Source: Phragmites australis (Eukaryota > Streptophyta > Magnoliopsida > Poales > Poaceae). Taken from it: a stretch of DNA of 64,000 nt. Position 1 is the stretch's first letter; every line of letters starts with the position of its first letter. The stretch spans positions 9,798,501-9,862,500 of the forward strand of contig NC_084922.1 of the NCBI RefSeq assembly GCF_958298935.1, read 5' to 3'. Shown here piece after piece: positions 23,231 to 36,119 of this stretch. The notes below the pieces were generated by a model, which was given only the letters and a program-made list of their open reading frames with translations, made no database searches and had not been told where the DNA came from. The translations under genes were made by a program, and so were the position numbers.

Positions 23231-24016
23231 GTCAAATGGTGGTAATTTTATTTGGACACTTAAGGAAAAATGAGGATCACCTTGCAGATTGTGTATGGGA
23301 CGCATGGGTAGTGCCATACTGGTATTTAAACCGGAGCCTTTCTTCACGGTGACACCATCCTGTACGGCTGTATCTGTTCCTGTTGTGATGCTTTGGATCC
23401 AGTTCTTCCAGAAAAAGGAAAAAAGGGAGCAAAAATTGATGTTGCGTGAGTAGTTTTTAAGCACTCTAGCTTAGTAGCAGAAGTCAAATGGCTGGATTAT
23501 TACCATGCAAAGTTTATCACATGACTTCATGAGTTCCTAATTTTGAACGAGCATGTACGATCCAATTATTCATATTTGTTAAACATATCTGAGATAGTTT
23601 ATAAAGTTTTGACGCGATGGAATGATAATCTGTCTCCTTAGTCAGACTGGGGATGGAATACGATTTGTTTCCCTTGTGGAAACAACGAATCTGTGTTCTC
23701 TTTTGTTCCGGTATTCTCTGTATCTTGCAGGAACCAAAAACCGAAAAAACAGAGTTGACCTTTTGTTTTTGTCAGCTCAGGGTAGACTTATCTCGGACAT
23801 TCCCAATAGATTAAGATATATCAATAATTAAAAGCAATAATTAATTTTGAAATAATTGGTCAATGGTGAGTGCCAGGACATGCAAGGGTGGTTTGCAGGC
23901 AGACAGCAATCCCAAGCGATCTTTGAGATGATTAACATGGTTGAGTCAAACCAGCTCCCTAATTAACATTAGTAGTACGATGTACCTGTATAGAAAAATG
24001 TATAACCCCTCAATTG

Positions 24017-24711
24017 ACGAAACAATTTCAAGTACGTCCTGAGCTTCAAAGCCTGATTGCCAGCACGTTGTTTGGACAAAATCAGCAATAAGTAGATACA
24101 CAAAAATGTCAAAAATGTTGTAGTGTAGACCCATGTCATGGGGCAATTCATGTTGACACTTGATCTAAAATAGGCTCATTAGTGGTATAAAGTTTAGTCG
24201 TGTATGGCTCATCCAAGTAAAATAATTTCCTACTCCTCGTATAATTAGAGGAAGTGTTTCCAAGTTATATACACAAATATCAATAAAGTAGAGTGGTACT
24301 TAGACTACATCTCGTGTCTTTTGTGTCTTGTTTCTGTAATCTTATTGCTTGATTAGTGTGCAATAATATGATTATTACGACACCTTATTAGCACGAAAGT
24401 GATGGCTAATCAGTACGTTCCCACGTACTAATTTCGTTTCAATTTACTCTTTTTTATTAAAGTTTTTAGTAGATTAATTAGGGCCACGTGTTGCTGCCGT
24501 CCCTCCCAGCCGACTGGCCAAGTCTCGCCTTGGTGAGCTAGCCGGCGCCACCCCGGATGCCCTCGCCTTGGCGGGCTGCCGCGGACTTGTAATGAAACAA
24601 TTTCAAGTGGGCTTCCAAGTCTGATTGCCAGCACGTTGTTCTGACAACATCAACAATAAGTAGAGTACAAAATATTCGCAAAAAAAAAGTAGAGTACACA
24701 AAAATGTCTAA
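24017..24711 (+). repeat. Direct duplication, two about 110-bp copies 570 bp apart
   Basis: Copy A (24017-24120) and copy B (24589-24711) share GAAACAATTTCAAGT, CTGATTGCCAGCACGTTGTT and AACAATAAGTAGA or AGCAATAAGTAGA, then ACACAAAAATGTC. Copy B has internally repeated the GTAGAGTACA part. The segment between is mixed: AT-rich, then about 100 bp GC-rich (24481-24590). Origin unknown; they could be the arms of an eroded transposon. Confidence 0.7.
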
Positions 24712-24819
24712 ACAAAATATATATTTTTTGCAAGTCTCCCATAAATGGTAGCCTCTGCTCCTGCAAGAAATTAGATGTCAACGGGTAACGCGCACCTGTT
24801 TGAACGAATATATATAGAG

Positions 24820-24859
24820 AGAGAGTGTGTGTGTGTATGTATGTATATGTGTGCGCGCG
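24820..24859. repeat. Compound GA/GT/GC microsatellite
   Basis: GA units, then GTGTGTGTGT, ATGTATGT and GCGCGCGC in succession. Confidence 0.8.
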
Positions 24860-25536
24860 CAATTAAGTACTAATGATCAAAGAAAGAAGGAAAAAAAAAG
24901 ATATCTATACAGATTAAGTACTAATCAAATAAAAAAGAAGTCCAAGCTGGATGCCTCCCACATCCATAGATCCATAGTCTGCCTTCTTCTCCAAATGCCG
25001 TACACGACACCTTGCATTTTATATAGATCCATATGTTTGTCTCGTTGCCAGTAAATAATTTGCAACTCTTTAAACTTGTGGAAACAAATTGAACGCGTAC
25101 TTCGATCCTATAATTTAGTGCCGCCCGAGGAACAAATATTTTTTAAAGTATGCATAAATCATTATTGAAGTGTTGCGATGACACAAACCTTCCAACAGAA
25201 AAGAAAAGGCAGCTTTCCAATCTAATCACTATGTTCAGACTTAGAGTTATAATCAAGAAATCGCCGATTGGGAAGTGAGGGATGGACATTTTGTCTTAAT
25301 TAGTCAAGTTAGTTTGGTCACTAATGCTGAAAAATCTTTGTCAAAGAGGGTAATTAACAATCTGGTTGAAACCTAGTCGTTATATAGTTTAGCTCAAATC
25401 TGCATAAGTACTGTATTAAAACTTAAAAGTCTTCTTTTTAGTTACACTGACCTAGATATTTGGGCAAGTACTTCAGAAAAACCGAAGGTAAAGATGAAAC
25501 TTGGCTTGATCATAGATTATTATGCAAAGTATACTA

Positions 25537-25784
25537 CTCCCTCTGGTAAAAAATACTTGATGTGTTGGATATAGCACGGTCTTTGATACGTATCTTTGAC
25601 TATTATTTTTAACTAGAATATATTTGTATAATTCGATGATATTATGGAATTATTTTTGAAGACAAATCAACACATATAATTTAAACATTTTAAAACTAAA
25701 TATTTTAAAAGTTATTGATGAACAAAGTTTTAGAAATTTGATCAAATCTTGTCCAAAGCATTATGTATTTGTGACCGGAAAGAG
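25537..25784. mobile_element. Stowaway-like MITE, 248 bp
   Basis: Begins CTCCCTCTGGT and ends with the inverted partner ACCGGAAAGAG. TA dinucleotides flank both ends (25535-25536 and 25785-25786), the target duplication expected for Tc1/mariner-type Stowaway MITEs. Terminal repeats are imperfect over about 25 bp. The interior is AT-rich and shared with the fragment at 9185-9280. Confidence 0.75.
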
Positions 25785-28700
25785 TACTATTAGAAACACT
25801 AATGCATAATAATAATTAAGTTTTCTCATCGATGGAGCGAGCCAATCGTTGCAATATCTATCAGCATTAAATCCCTTTAAAGAAGCGAAAGCTATCAACA
25901 TTTTATTTAATCGGGATATTAATTTAACATTGACATTCTTCATGACCCAACGAAAATGCAGCTGGTGATAACTTCTGTCCGACATCCCTTGGTGCCATCT
26001 TAACGTTGGCTCAGTCATGAACCATAAAGGATGGTCGACGACGGTGCAACTCGAAAAAGAAAGTCAAATAGAAGAAGAAAATTATTTGAGTTGAATATCT
26101 CCGTTTTTGTAAATAATATGAGCTTTGTCTCGCATCAAGGAGACAAGCTATTTAGAATCAAAGAAGTACATATATAATTAGCTTGCATGTGGATAGTTGC
26201 ACGAGCAAGAGGCTGCACTATAGCATTATCTTCCCACATATTGTTATTTATTTTAGCTAACAAACCATGAATATCATTTGATTAGTGTTTAGTGCATGTA
26301 TACTATTTACTGCATGCATCATTACAAAATAAAATAGTTCATCCGCTCGCAAAAAGTTCTTTAGCATATGATGGTATATATTCTTTTTTTTTTTCCTTTT
26401 TTTGTTGCAAAATCAACATTACCTTGTACTTATTTTTATGGGATAACCCTGGATTTAGAGTTGTATTTTGTTAAGCTATTCATAAAATTAGCTTCAAAGT
26501 ATGTATGTTTTTCGCGGGTAGCTTCAAAGTATGTATAACTATTGAATTCAACGTCTTAAAGGCTAGAGTAAGAAATTAAAAAACAAATGCACAAGTACGG
26601 CTCACCAGTGAGCAGAGTATTTCTCAAAAATCTGTATTGCTCGAGATCCTCACAACACGTACTATAACTTACAATTCTTGATTGATCCAAAATAGCAACT
26701 GAAAAATATATATCTGATTCTATTCAAGCCAGAATATTATTTTTCTCCCTGATTACTACGACACATTGCCACATACACATTGGCATAGCACACATAGAGC
26801 AATTAGTGGCACTCAGAACATCTCCAATAATATACATAGTTGATATACTACATAAGAGCTATACATGTCACCAATAAATAGTATTACAGTCAATTTCTTC
26901 AATAGTATAATTATAGCATTATCTGCAAAATTAATGTAGGCCAACATACAATAGAATACAATATCACTAGTGTATTTAATTAGTAGATTATCTACTAATG
27001 AGTAGCAAGCATTTTTCTCTCTTCCTTTGTTCTCTTATTCGTATAGACAAAAATCTGATGTGACTTCAACTAGTTGATATGAATGGTTGGAGACACCCTC
27101 ACGTACAGAATCTAGGTAGTCTTGAAGCATTCTATGATCGGCTTACACGCGTGCACAGATGGCAGATTTTCTGTCAACCATATGCACTGTCGCTGAACGA
27201 TGTAGCCGTAATTTTCAAGCTGTTTGCACGCACAGCGGCGCAGGTGTGTGGTTTGCATGTATTTACTAGTCGGTCGAAACTGTCCTCAACTATCCACATG
27301 ATGATGTTTCTCTCTCTCGCGACTGAAGAAGATGCACCTGGCAGTCTACGAAAAGGACTGGTAATATCTACGGATTAGCAATCAGACAGAGAGGCTTCAG
27401 TGCCTTCCTCTGTTCTTCGGATGAAATAGTCTAACAGCATCTGCCATGAATAGTCTGTTCGATCGCCGGCGCTGCATTCACGGCAAACACAGCCATCGCC
27501 GGCGAAGGCTGGAGCTCTGAATGCAACGCAAGACGACGTGCAGGCGTCCCTACCTCGTGACCACGATCTGACGGCCTCAGCGACGCCTCTGCGCAGCGCC
27601 ATTGAATTGAATCCGTTTCACCCACCTGGCCGGCCTCGCGTTCTCGGCCGTCAGATGCAGCAGGAGGCGAGAGGAGTATTCAGACAGCTGGTTTACATCG
27701 CCTGGATGATGACGCTTCCAGCTCCAGGGAGTGCATTCTATACATGCATCCGTTTGTTCATCACATTCGTGGCGCCGATGAATTACCTGGAGAGATCAGT
27801 TTCTTTAATTATTTCTTCAGCGCAACTTTCTCCCATCCATTCACCAAATCTCGCCAGGATCTCTGAGTTGTACAAATTAATCCGTCAATATGCTTAGAGA
27901 ACTGTTTCCCAAGGTTCAGGATCCGACCAGAAACAATGATTCCATCGCAATATCTTGGTTTATTTGTTTAATTGGTCCCTGTGTTAATGGTTTCAAGCGA
28001 ATAAATTGCAAGATAATTTGGTAGAATTCTTTGGGCACAATATACTAGATAGTAATTCTATCAGAGGGGTAGAAAAGTTTGTTTTAAAATAAAAGGAAAA
28101 AATGCGTTGTAAGGTCGACACATCCATCAACAAATTTAATGATTGTTTGGTGCTCGATTGGTTGTATATATGATCATACCAGTAACAAAAACGGATAAAG
28201 CGTGTCCTATCTAAGCCCCATAAAGCAATAGGTGAATGTAAATTAGTCGAAACAGATATGGAGTAAGAGAGCACTCAAACCGTCAAGCGACAAAACCAAA
28301 CGATTTATCTGCCTTTGATATTATTCTATAGCTCCATGATATTTGCATCGTAGGAAAAATTTCATGATGATGAAGTCATTGTGATACACGCAACTATGTG
28401 AAAATCTCGATTACTTATAAGATAAACTGACCAAGTCCTTTTCACCGGTAAAATAGTTGCAACACAGTGTGAAAGTAGATGGCATTTCTCATGAGCACGA
28501 CGGAGATTATTTACCATGCTAAAGCAAGCAAATGCCACTTTCACATCACTAGATTATCTGAAGTGCGTTGGATGGGTAACTTTTTGAGAACTCCATGGCA
28601 TTGTCAAAATCAACAATGTTAAATCTCCAGCCTCCGGCATCATTTTCATCCATCGAAAACCCATAATGTCACAATAAGTGTCGTCACAAAACTCGCATTT

Positions 28701-28862
28701 GTTCACATTTCGCTTTGCTGCCTAAGATATCCCACACATGACCTGAAATTCAACTCAAAACAAATGAAAAGAAAAAGGAAAATAAAAGGTACACTTCAAG
28801 CTGCACTAGAAAAACCACACAAGCCAAAAAAAATTCCCCAAAAAGGAAGCCCGTGTACAAGC

Positions 28863-29552
28863 CTAATACTCCCACAGAAGAGGCTGGAAGCCGACTGCAT
28901 CATGCCCATCGTAAGGCGTCCACGAATGATCGGACGGCGCGAAGTCCACCACGTCCTCCACCCACAGCGGCGCCAGCTCGTCGAACACCAGCTCGGCCAC
29001 CTCCACCTGCGCCGGCTCCCTCTCCTCCCGGCTCGGCTCCGGCTCGTCGCAGGAAGCAGCTGCTCGTTCGCCGTCGTCCGCCGCAGCAGCGCCCGCGGCC
29101 TTGGCCGGCGTGGCGAGGGAGGAGTCGCTGGGCCGCTGCTGCTGCATGAGCGCGGCGCGCGAGGCGGCGGCCTGGACGTCGCGCGGGGAGAGGGATGCCG
29201 GCCGCGGGAGGACGTGCGCGAGATCCGGGAAGTTGAGGACGGCGCGCGCGCCCTTGATGCTGAGCGCGGCGACGTCGTGCGCGCGCGCGGCCATCTTCGG
29301 GCACGGGAAGGTGCCGAGCCAGATGCGCGACTTCTTGCGCGGCTCCCTGATCTCCGACACCCACTTGCCCCACGCCCGCATCCGCACGCCGCGGTACGCC
29401 GGCGGGGCGCCCGCGTCGACGTCGTCGCGCGCTCGAGGCCGCTTCTTGCCGCGTTTGTCGCCCTCGCCGGCGCAGACGACCGAGGAGGACGTGGAGGGGG
29501 AGGAGGAGTAGGACGACGTCGAGGAATCGGAGCTCAGCTCTCTCATTGCCAT
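28863..29552 (-). CDS. AP2/ERF transcription factor, DREB subfamily
   Basis: Nuclear DNA-binding regulator; 229 aa in one exon. The AP2 domain spans about 53-111 ([27 protein letters not shown], then [14 protein letters not shown] and LNFP). Val and Glu at the WVSEI positions are the DREB-type pair. A basic stretch before it ([10 protein letters not shown]) is a likely nuclear signal. A Ser-rich N-terminus, an acidic C-terminal half and the final LLWEY match the LWxY ending of ERF group III (TINY/DREB A-4 to CBF-like) proteins, so it is probably an activator binding DRE/CRT elements. I chose the ATG at 29552 because the reading frame further upstream has no ATG; a second ATG two codons later is possible. 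A C17 run lies in the leader. The specific member cannot be named. Confidence 0.93.
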   Translation of the reverse strand: MAMRELSSDSSTSSYSSSPSTSSSVVCAGEGDKRGKKRPRARDDVDAGAPPAYRGVRMRAWGKWVSEIREPRKKSRIWLGTFPCPKMAARAHDVAALSIKGARAVLNFPDLAHVLPRPASLSPRDVQAAASRAALMQQQRPSDSSLATPAKAAGAAAADDGERAAASCDEPEPSREEREPAQVEVAELVFDELAPLWVEDVVDFAPSDHSWTPYDGHDAVGFQPLLWEY

Positions 29553-29740
29553 AAATACGCGGAGACGATCACACTGTGCAGGCAACAACTACCGGACCAC
29601 GCAAGGACAATGGCCGCCGATAAGGCAATGAGCTCGAGGTGGTCTGCGAGAAAAAGAGAGAGGGTGCAGCGGTGGTTTGTAGATAGAGGAAAGGGGGAAC
29701 GGGGCGGGCGCTGTATAAGTAGAAGAAGCCGGAGAGAGGC

Positions 29741-29757
29741 GGGGGGGGGGGGGGGGG
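29741..29757. repeat. G17 homopolymer (C17 on the ERF gene strand)
   Basis: Uninterrupted run of 17 G about 190 bp upstream of the ERF start codon, in the leader or core promoter. Expected to vary in length between individuals. Confidence 0.85.
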
Positions 29758-29759
29758 AG

Positions 29760-31393
29760 GCAACTGTAGGGTAATAGCGACGCAAGAGCGGCAGGGCGGG
29801 CAGAGCCGCCCATGACATGGGTGCATGGCCATTGTTATGGATGGATCATGGATGGCGCCTCGGTCTCAGGGGGGCTGGCTGCAGTACGTGTCCATGCCCT
29901 GCCGCGGCGTCGCCCAAACCATCTCCCTCTCCCTGCTAACTACTGGTCAGGTCGATCGTCCGGCATGAGTACATGCGCATGCTAGGGTGCAGCTCATGCC
30001 ATTCCGCGACCATTATGTATTCACCCATCCATCCACCGCCCATTCACTGTTCGATCAGATATCAACTAGGCGTTGTTGTGACTGCGAACTGTTCGTCTGG
30101 AAATTGGACTGTGTAAATGCTGATGTATACGAGGAGCATGGCGTTATCATCTGGGATTGCCTTATTGTAGTCCTGAAAAGAACAAGAGGGAAATGGGTTT
30201 GGTTCAGGCGAATTTGGATTTAATTTAAAGGATTTGGATGAGGCGTAATTAGAAATTGAACTACTAATTAAATCTTACAGGTCACTACACTGTTCCTCAT
30301 GTCCGAAGTAACCACTATATACATGCTTATGACTTCTGCTGTCTCCATTATTTCTAACTATATATATGCAAGTGGATGCATCAGATATTTATCGACACAC
30401 GCGATGAGTAGAAACTATGATACTATCTGCCTATCTGGCCATAGACATTAGACAGTGACATGGCATCAGTTCATCAAAGAAAGATCGACAAGCCGAAGGT
30501 ACCTGTCGATATCGCCTCGTCAGATACACAGGCTACGTGCAGACTTTCCATGTATAGTATACACTTTCCTTAATCGGATGTACTAACAAGTGTATGTGTA
30601 CTTCTAACTATTGTCGTAATACAGAGCAACACTACTATTGCTTAATCAGGGGCAACCCTTGTAGAATTCAGGATCCCTCTAGAACACATGAGATTAAAAA
30701 ATTGTTCAAAAAGGAGAGATCAGTTAACATATACCCAAAAGGAGACAACAAGATCTGCCTCCCCAACTTAGAACCTTGATGGAAATCAAAGGCCTACCAA
30801 CCAAACCCTAGCAAGATCCAAACACGGTGGGCCAGTGAGAACTTGCCATTTTCATATGCAAGAGAGCTTGCTAGGGAAGTAGTGGACAGACACCTGCTCA
30901 ATTGATATATCTTGGGGACCCAGCTGGAGCTGGTGACCTCAGATCATGAGCCCTCCGCGATCAGTACGTTGGTGAAGGTACCCAGGGCACCTGGTTATTA
31001 TCTTGAAGGTTTTTGGCTTTGGCTTTGGCTTTGTATGTCTCACTCTCAAGTCATCTCACTTTCCATGCATGCGTGCTCTGCAGTCTTTATCTCTGTACGT
31101 CTTGGCTTGTGTTGTTTCTCCCGGCTCTGTGCATGCCTGTGCTCGTCGCTTCCGTAGGACAGATTATCCGGTGGAGATGGGGGACAGTTTTCTGTATGAT
31201 GCCCCTAGTTTCTTAGTATTTCCAACAAGTAAATGCTCGCACACGGGGAGGGAGACCGCCGCCGTCGCTGGCCCAGCAGGCGCTGATGCTTGCCGCCGTT
31301 GGCCCGTCGCCTTGGATATGCGGCGCCTGCAAAGCTTCGGGTCGCCGAGGAAGACACCCGCGGACTCCTCTGCTTGGTCACTGTCCACCGGGT
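29760..31393. other. ERF upstream region and intergenic DNA up to the retroelements
   Basis: 29760-30000 is the proximal upstream region of the ERF gene. From 30000 on, no gene is supported. A frame at 31003-31428 is open for 141 codons but runs across the start of the LTR at 31394 and has no domain. 31240-31390 is GC-rich and could be a fragment of a host exon cut by the element; I cannot identify it. Confidence 0.45.
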
Positions 31394-31568
31394 TGTTAGA
31401 GATGGAGTTGGTTTCATCATTTGAATAAGGTTCGGCTGCAGGTGTTAGAAATAGGAAAGGATCTGTATGGTAGATAAACCAGAAGCCGAACCTTTGGTGT
31501 TCGTCGGGCTGACTATAAATATATTACGCGGCATTGCACACTTTCTAATAGGTTAGACAAGTTTTACA
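31394..31568 (+). repeat. Copia 5' LTR (175 bp)
   Basis: TG...CA ended. Compared with the 234-bp partner at 36120-36353 it lacks a block of about 50 bp (containing GATCAACTTGGTCATGATC) and has several substitutions. A possible promoter core ACTATAAATATATTA lies at about 31513-31527. Confidence 0.85.
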
Positions 31569-31798
31569 TGGTATCAGAATCTCTCCTTAAATCAAGACTC
31601 CATCTGCTGGTGTTTTCATCTGTTCTCGCCAGGCTTCTATTCTTGCTAGATTTCTGTCGTCGCAAAAACGTAGAAACTCCTCTCTGCTGTCGCCAATGAC
31701 TGCTTCCAGTTTCGCACGTAACATCACATGTTGTTGTCACACACAGTACCACTCCCATCAACGCTGCAACCCTGTTGACCTATTGGTTTTTGCATCTA

Positions 31799-32640
31799 TG
31801 TCGACGATCCACGCCGCATATTCGTCTATCTTTAGTACTGGCACATTATCTTCTTTTTTCGATGCTACTAGCTTGTCGATGCTCGGCTACCTTGATTCCG
31901 AGAAGTTGACCGAGACGAACCACACACTCTGGAAAGCGCAAGTTCTCTCGGCCATAAGAGGCGCCTAGCTCGAGCACCTCATGGATGGCATGGCTGTTTG
32001 CACCATCAATGCTTGTTGACATCGTTGAAGGAGACTCGACAGTAAAGGGACCAAATCCTGCATACTCACGGTGGATTTCCCTAGATCAACAGTTTCTGAG
32101 CTATTTGCTTTCTTCTTTATCCCGTGAAGTTCTAACACAGGTGGTCACCATGAAGTCCTTAACGCAAGTTTGGAGGGCTATAGAGGACGTGTTTTCCTCT
32201 CAAACATGTGCGTGATCTGTGAACATGCGTATAGTGCTAGCCACAACACAAAAAGGTAATATGTCAATTGCAGAATACGTCAAAAAGATGTGGGCACTTG
32301 GGGATGAGATAGCCGTAGTCGAACGCCCGTTATATGAAGAGGAGATGATCTCGGCATCCTCATTGGCATCGATATTGATTACAATCCAATCGTATTCGCT
32401 ATTTTTCCACGAGTGGAACCAGTGTCAGTCATCGAGTTGTGTGCTCAACTTCTGAGTTTCAAAACTCGGATGGATCTTCTTCAAGGTAATTCTCAGTCCA
32501 CCGTCAATATTGCATCTCGTGGTGGTTGAGGTGGTCGTGGTCACGAACAAGGTCACGGCCATGGCAACTTCTCAAACAGTGGTAGGTTCAAGAACAACAA
32601 TAAAAGCAGTAACAATGGTGGAAACAATGCATGTCGACCT
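31799..32640 (+). pseudogene. Copia gag remnant (UBN2-type)
   Basis: Starts M-S-T-I-H and contains L-T-E-T-N-H-T-L-W-K-A-Q-V-L, typical of copia gag, then the UBN2 pattern S-L-D-Q-Q-F-L-S-Y-L-L-S-S-L and W-R-A-I-E-D-V-F, and M-S-I-A-E-Y-V-K-K-M. A TAG at 31966-31968 replaces the CAG kept in the second copy (36748). A Gly/Arg/His-rich segment near 32515-32570 follows, interrupted by a TGA where the parent probably had CGA. Not functional. Confidence 0.75.
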
Positions 32641-32699
32641 AAGTGTCAATTAAGAACATAGCCATAAAACTGTTGGAATCATTTTGATCCTGATTTTGT

Positions 32700-33800
32700 T
32701 CCAGATGAAAAGAGTGTTACGGCTGCGACAAACTCTTATGGAGTTGACACAAATTGGTATACCAACGCAAGCACCATAGATCACATCACCAGTGAACTCG
32801 ACAGGCTAATGGTTCGTTTTAAGTACACTAGCAAGGATCAAATTAAAACAGTGAGCGGAGCATGTATGAATATTAATCATATTGGTCACGCTACTGTTCG
32901 CACCCCCAGTCGTAATCTTCATCTCATACATATTCTTCATGTGCAAAGAATATTGTCTCAGTTCATTGCCTTGCTACTGATAATCAAGCTTTCTTTGAAT
33001 TTCATCTTGATTTTTTCTTGATTAAAGATCAGATGTCGAAGAAAACCCTCCTTCGAGACAAGTGTGAAGGTGGCATGTATCCTCTCTCTACCATCCCAAC
33101 TGAAGCTAAACATTAGGTGCTAGGTGTTATCAAACGTTCTTCAGATAGATAGCACATTCATCTAGGGCATCCGTCGCTTCTCATTGTTCAACGAGTCATT
33201 AGTAAGAACAATCTACCTTGTTCTATGAGTAATAGAGAGTCTATGTATGATGCTTGCTAACAATCTAGGAGTCATCAGCTACCCTACTCAAAGTCGCTTA
33301 TTGTGTCTAGTTTCCTTAGAACTTATTTTCTCAAATGTATGGGGTCACACGTCTAATTCAGTTTGAACAAAGAAATATTGCGTCAGCTTCATTGATGACT
33401 ACAACAATTTTACAAGGATTTATTTGCTCAAACATAAATCTGAAGTTTTTTAAAAATTTCATAAGTTCTAAAGTTTAGTGGAAAGGTTGTTTAGTAGAAA
33501 GATTATCTCTATGCAAACAGACTACAGAGGACAGTATGAAAAGTTAAATTCCTTTTCCAAAAAGTTGGCATTACTTATCTCGTCATGTCCTCACTCCCAT
33601 CAACAGAACGGATTCGCTAAACGGAAATATCGCCACATAGTATAGGTCATCTGTCTCTCCTTGCACACGTAGCCATGCCTATAAATTTTTCGGACAAAAC
33701 CTTCCTTGCAGCCATATATCTTATCAACCGTACACCGAGCAAAGTTATCAAATATTTAATACCTATAGAATGGTTATTCCACCAAAACCCCGGTTATTCA
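32700..33800 (+). pseudogene. Copia protease and integrase remnant
   Basis: Shows N-W-Y-T-N-A-S-T-I-D-H-I-T, where the catalytic D-T/S-G triplet has been lost, then a pre-integrase H-L-G-H-P-S segment and scattered integrase strings (for example Y-L-I-N-R-T-P-S near 33718) in changing frames with many stops. Confidence 0.65.
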
Positions 33801-34529
33801 TCTCTTAAAATTTTGGTGTATATATTGGCCTAATTTGCGTCCCTATAATTCCCGCAAACTTTAGTTTTGATTTAAGCAATGTATTTTCTTTAGCTATAGC
33901 AACATGCATAAAGGGATTAAATATCTTGATACAGCCTCATGTCACATCTATATCTCTCACGATGTGGTCTTGGATAAAAATATCATTCCCTTTTGCAGGT
34001 TTTAATCCCAATGCCGGTTCCTTGCTTGGATCTGAAATCTCCTGTTACTAGGGGTGCTCGAGCTAATGCTGAAAATCTTGTCATTCCTGTTCAAGCAATT
34101 AAAAATTCGGTGCAGTCTGGTTATCATTCTACGCAACACACGGACAACGATGTCGATCTCCATGCTGATGTTCTTGATCGTGTACAGGTGGACTCTGGTT
34201 CGCCCAGTCCGTCATCATGTTCCGTGCCAAGCAACTCGGGTGACGCCACGTTTCAGCAGGGGCCAGGTCCCACGTGTCACCCCACCGGGCCGTCCGTCTG
34301 CTGACACGCGCCAGGTGGGCCAGGGAGGCATTCTATCGCTTGCCCGTGTCCGCATCGGTCCAAGCATGTGAGCCGACTGGGTGCTGACACGCACCGGAGA
34401 AATCTTCCGGATGATGTGACGCCTATGCCTGCGACAAATTCTGTCCAACTGGCCGATGTGACTGAAGCTGCGAGAAGTACGACGGTAATCCTGTGTCACT
34501 AGGAATATTTTACCTGTTCTGTCTGACTC

Positions 34530-36063
34530 AATCTCACAGGATCGTCCTCGTCCTCGGTTACAAAGTGGAGTTTACAAACCCAACTTATATACAGAGTATG
34601 GTTTTTGAGTGCTACCGGTGAACCTCAGAATTTACAAAACTTTGAATAATAGTTTCTAAAAGGATCCAATGAGTGCATGAATATATACCTTTTGTTAGAA
34701 ATAAAACTTGGTATTTAGTATTATCAGAGGAAGAAAGAAATAATATTGATTGCATATGAGTTTACAAAATAAAGCAAAAGACAAAGGGTACTATTGACAA
34801 GTACAAAGCTAGGCTGATGACAAAAGATTTTTAACAATTGTATAGTATTAACTATGATGACATATTCAGTCATATAGTTAAAATTACTACTATTAGGCTT
34901 ATGCTATCTATTATAGATTCTAGAGGATTTAGTCACGAGGATGTTTTTACAGGCAACCACTAGGTTATGTAAACAAGTCCTTGCCAAATCATTTATGCAA
35001 ATTGGATAAAAAAAATTATATGGTCTGAGACAAGCTCTGAGGACATGGTATTCAAAATTGAGTGTGAAACTACAAAAAGCTAGGCTTTTATCCTTCCAAG
35101 GCAGACATTTTATTGTTCTTCTATAGTAAAGGGAATGTCATAATATTTTTGGTTATATATGTGGATGATATAATTGTTACAAGCTTATCACAAGATGCAA
35201 TTGTGGCACTTCTTCGAGATCTCAAAGAAGATTTTGCATTGAATGATCTGAGTGACTTACATTATTTTCTGAGTATTGAAGTCAAAAAGTTATGTAAAGG
35301 CATCTTTCTAACTCAAGAAAAATATATAACAAATTTATTAAAACATGCATGAATGATAAATTACAAACCAGTGACTACACCACTGTCCACGACATAAAAC
35401 TTGTCAACCCGTGAAGGAGAAACTTTATGACCTGATGATGCAAATCGATATAAAGCATTGTTGGTGCTCTACGGTATCTAACCTTGACAAGGCTAGATCT
35501 TGCTTTTTTAGTCAATAAAAGTATGTCAATATCTACATACTCCACTACTCAACACTGGACTGTAGTTAAGAGAATCTTAAGATATCTGAGGCATACTTTG
35601 AGTATAGGACTGGGAATTAGTCGTTCGCCGTCTGTGGTGGTAAATGCATTTTCTGATGTAGACTCGGTTGGATGCTCAGATGATACACAGTCTATTGGAG
35701 GATTTGTTGTATTGCTTGGGAATAATCTCATATAATAGAGTGCACGGAAGCAAGCAACTATGTCAAGATCAAGTACAAAAAGCGGAGTACAAAGCTTTGG
35801 AGAATGCAACAACAATAATTATGTGGATACAAACATTACTTCTTGAATTAGGAATTCAATATCCTATGGATGCTCAGTTATGGTGTGATAATGTTGGTAC
35901 AACTTATTTCTTAGCAAATCTAATGTTTCATACAAGAACAAAACATATTGAAGTTGACTATCATTTTGTTAAAGAACGAATTACTCAAAAATTGCTAGAT
36001 ATCCAGTTTGTGCCAACTAGAGATCAAGTGGCTGATAGTTTCAACAAAGCATTATCAGTCTGA
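34530..36063 (+). pseudogene. Copia reverse transcriptase and RNase H remnant
   Basis: The 34530-35100 part is badly broken. 35113-35352 keeps V-I-Y-V-D-D-I-I-V-T, the RT active-site YVDD, and D-L-S-D-L-H-Y-F-L. 35484-36063, in two frames, keeps R-L-D-L-A-F-L-V-N, the H-W-x-x-V-K-R-I-L-R-Y-L motif, A-E-Y-K-A-L, L-W-C-D-N-V-G, R-T-K-H-I-E-V-D-Y-H-F-V and Q-V-A-D-S-F-N-K-A-L, the normal copia RNase H end, with a stop at 36061-36063 just before the purine tract. Confidence 0.8.
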
Positions 36064-36119
36064 AGCTTGGAAGAGTTTAGACACAATCTTAATTTAGATA
36101 AATTATGATTGAGGAGGAA

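Larger units (their letters stand above)
23231..28862. other. Long AT-rich intergenic region, no supported gene
   Basis: The first 200-300 bp are the likely NUP35 3' UTR. The remainder is AT-rich, with a local duplication (24017/24590), a GT microsatellite, a Stowaway-like MITE (25537-25784), a short duplicated phrase (TAGCTTCAAAGTATGTAT near 26491 and 26519) and a GC-rich patch at 27400-27650. The last is open on both strands but shows no domain, so I do not call a gene. 27900-28862 is the 3' flank of the ERF gene. Confidence 0.5.

Noticed and set aside
27079..27897. Frames of 99 and 119 codons, + strand
   Set aside because: No recognisable family, no clear promoter or splice pattern; the - strand is equally open.
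28764..29774. A 336-codon + strand frame over the ERF gene
   Set aside because: Complement of the AP2/ERF coding region; the AP2 domain is on the - strand.
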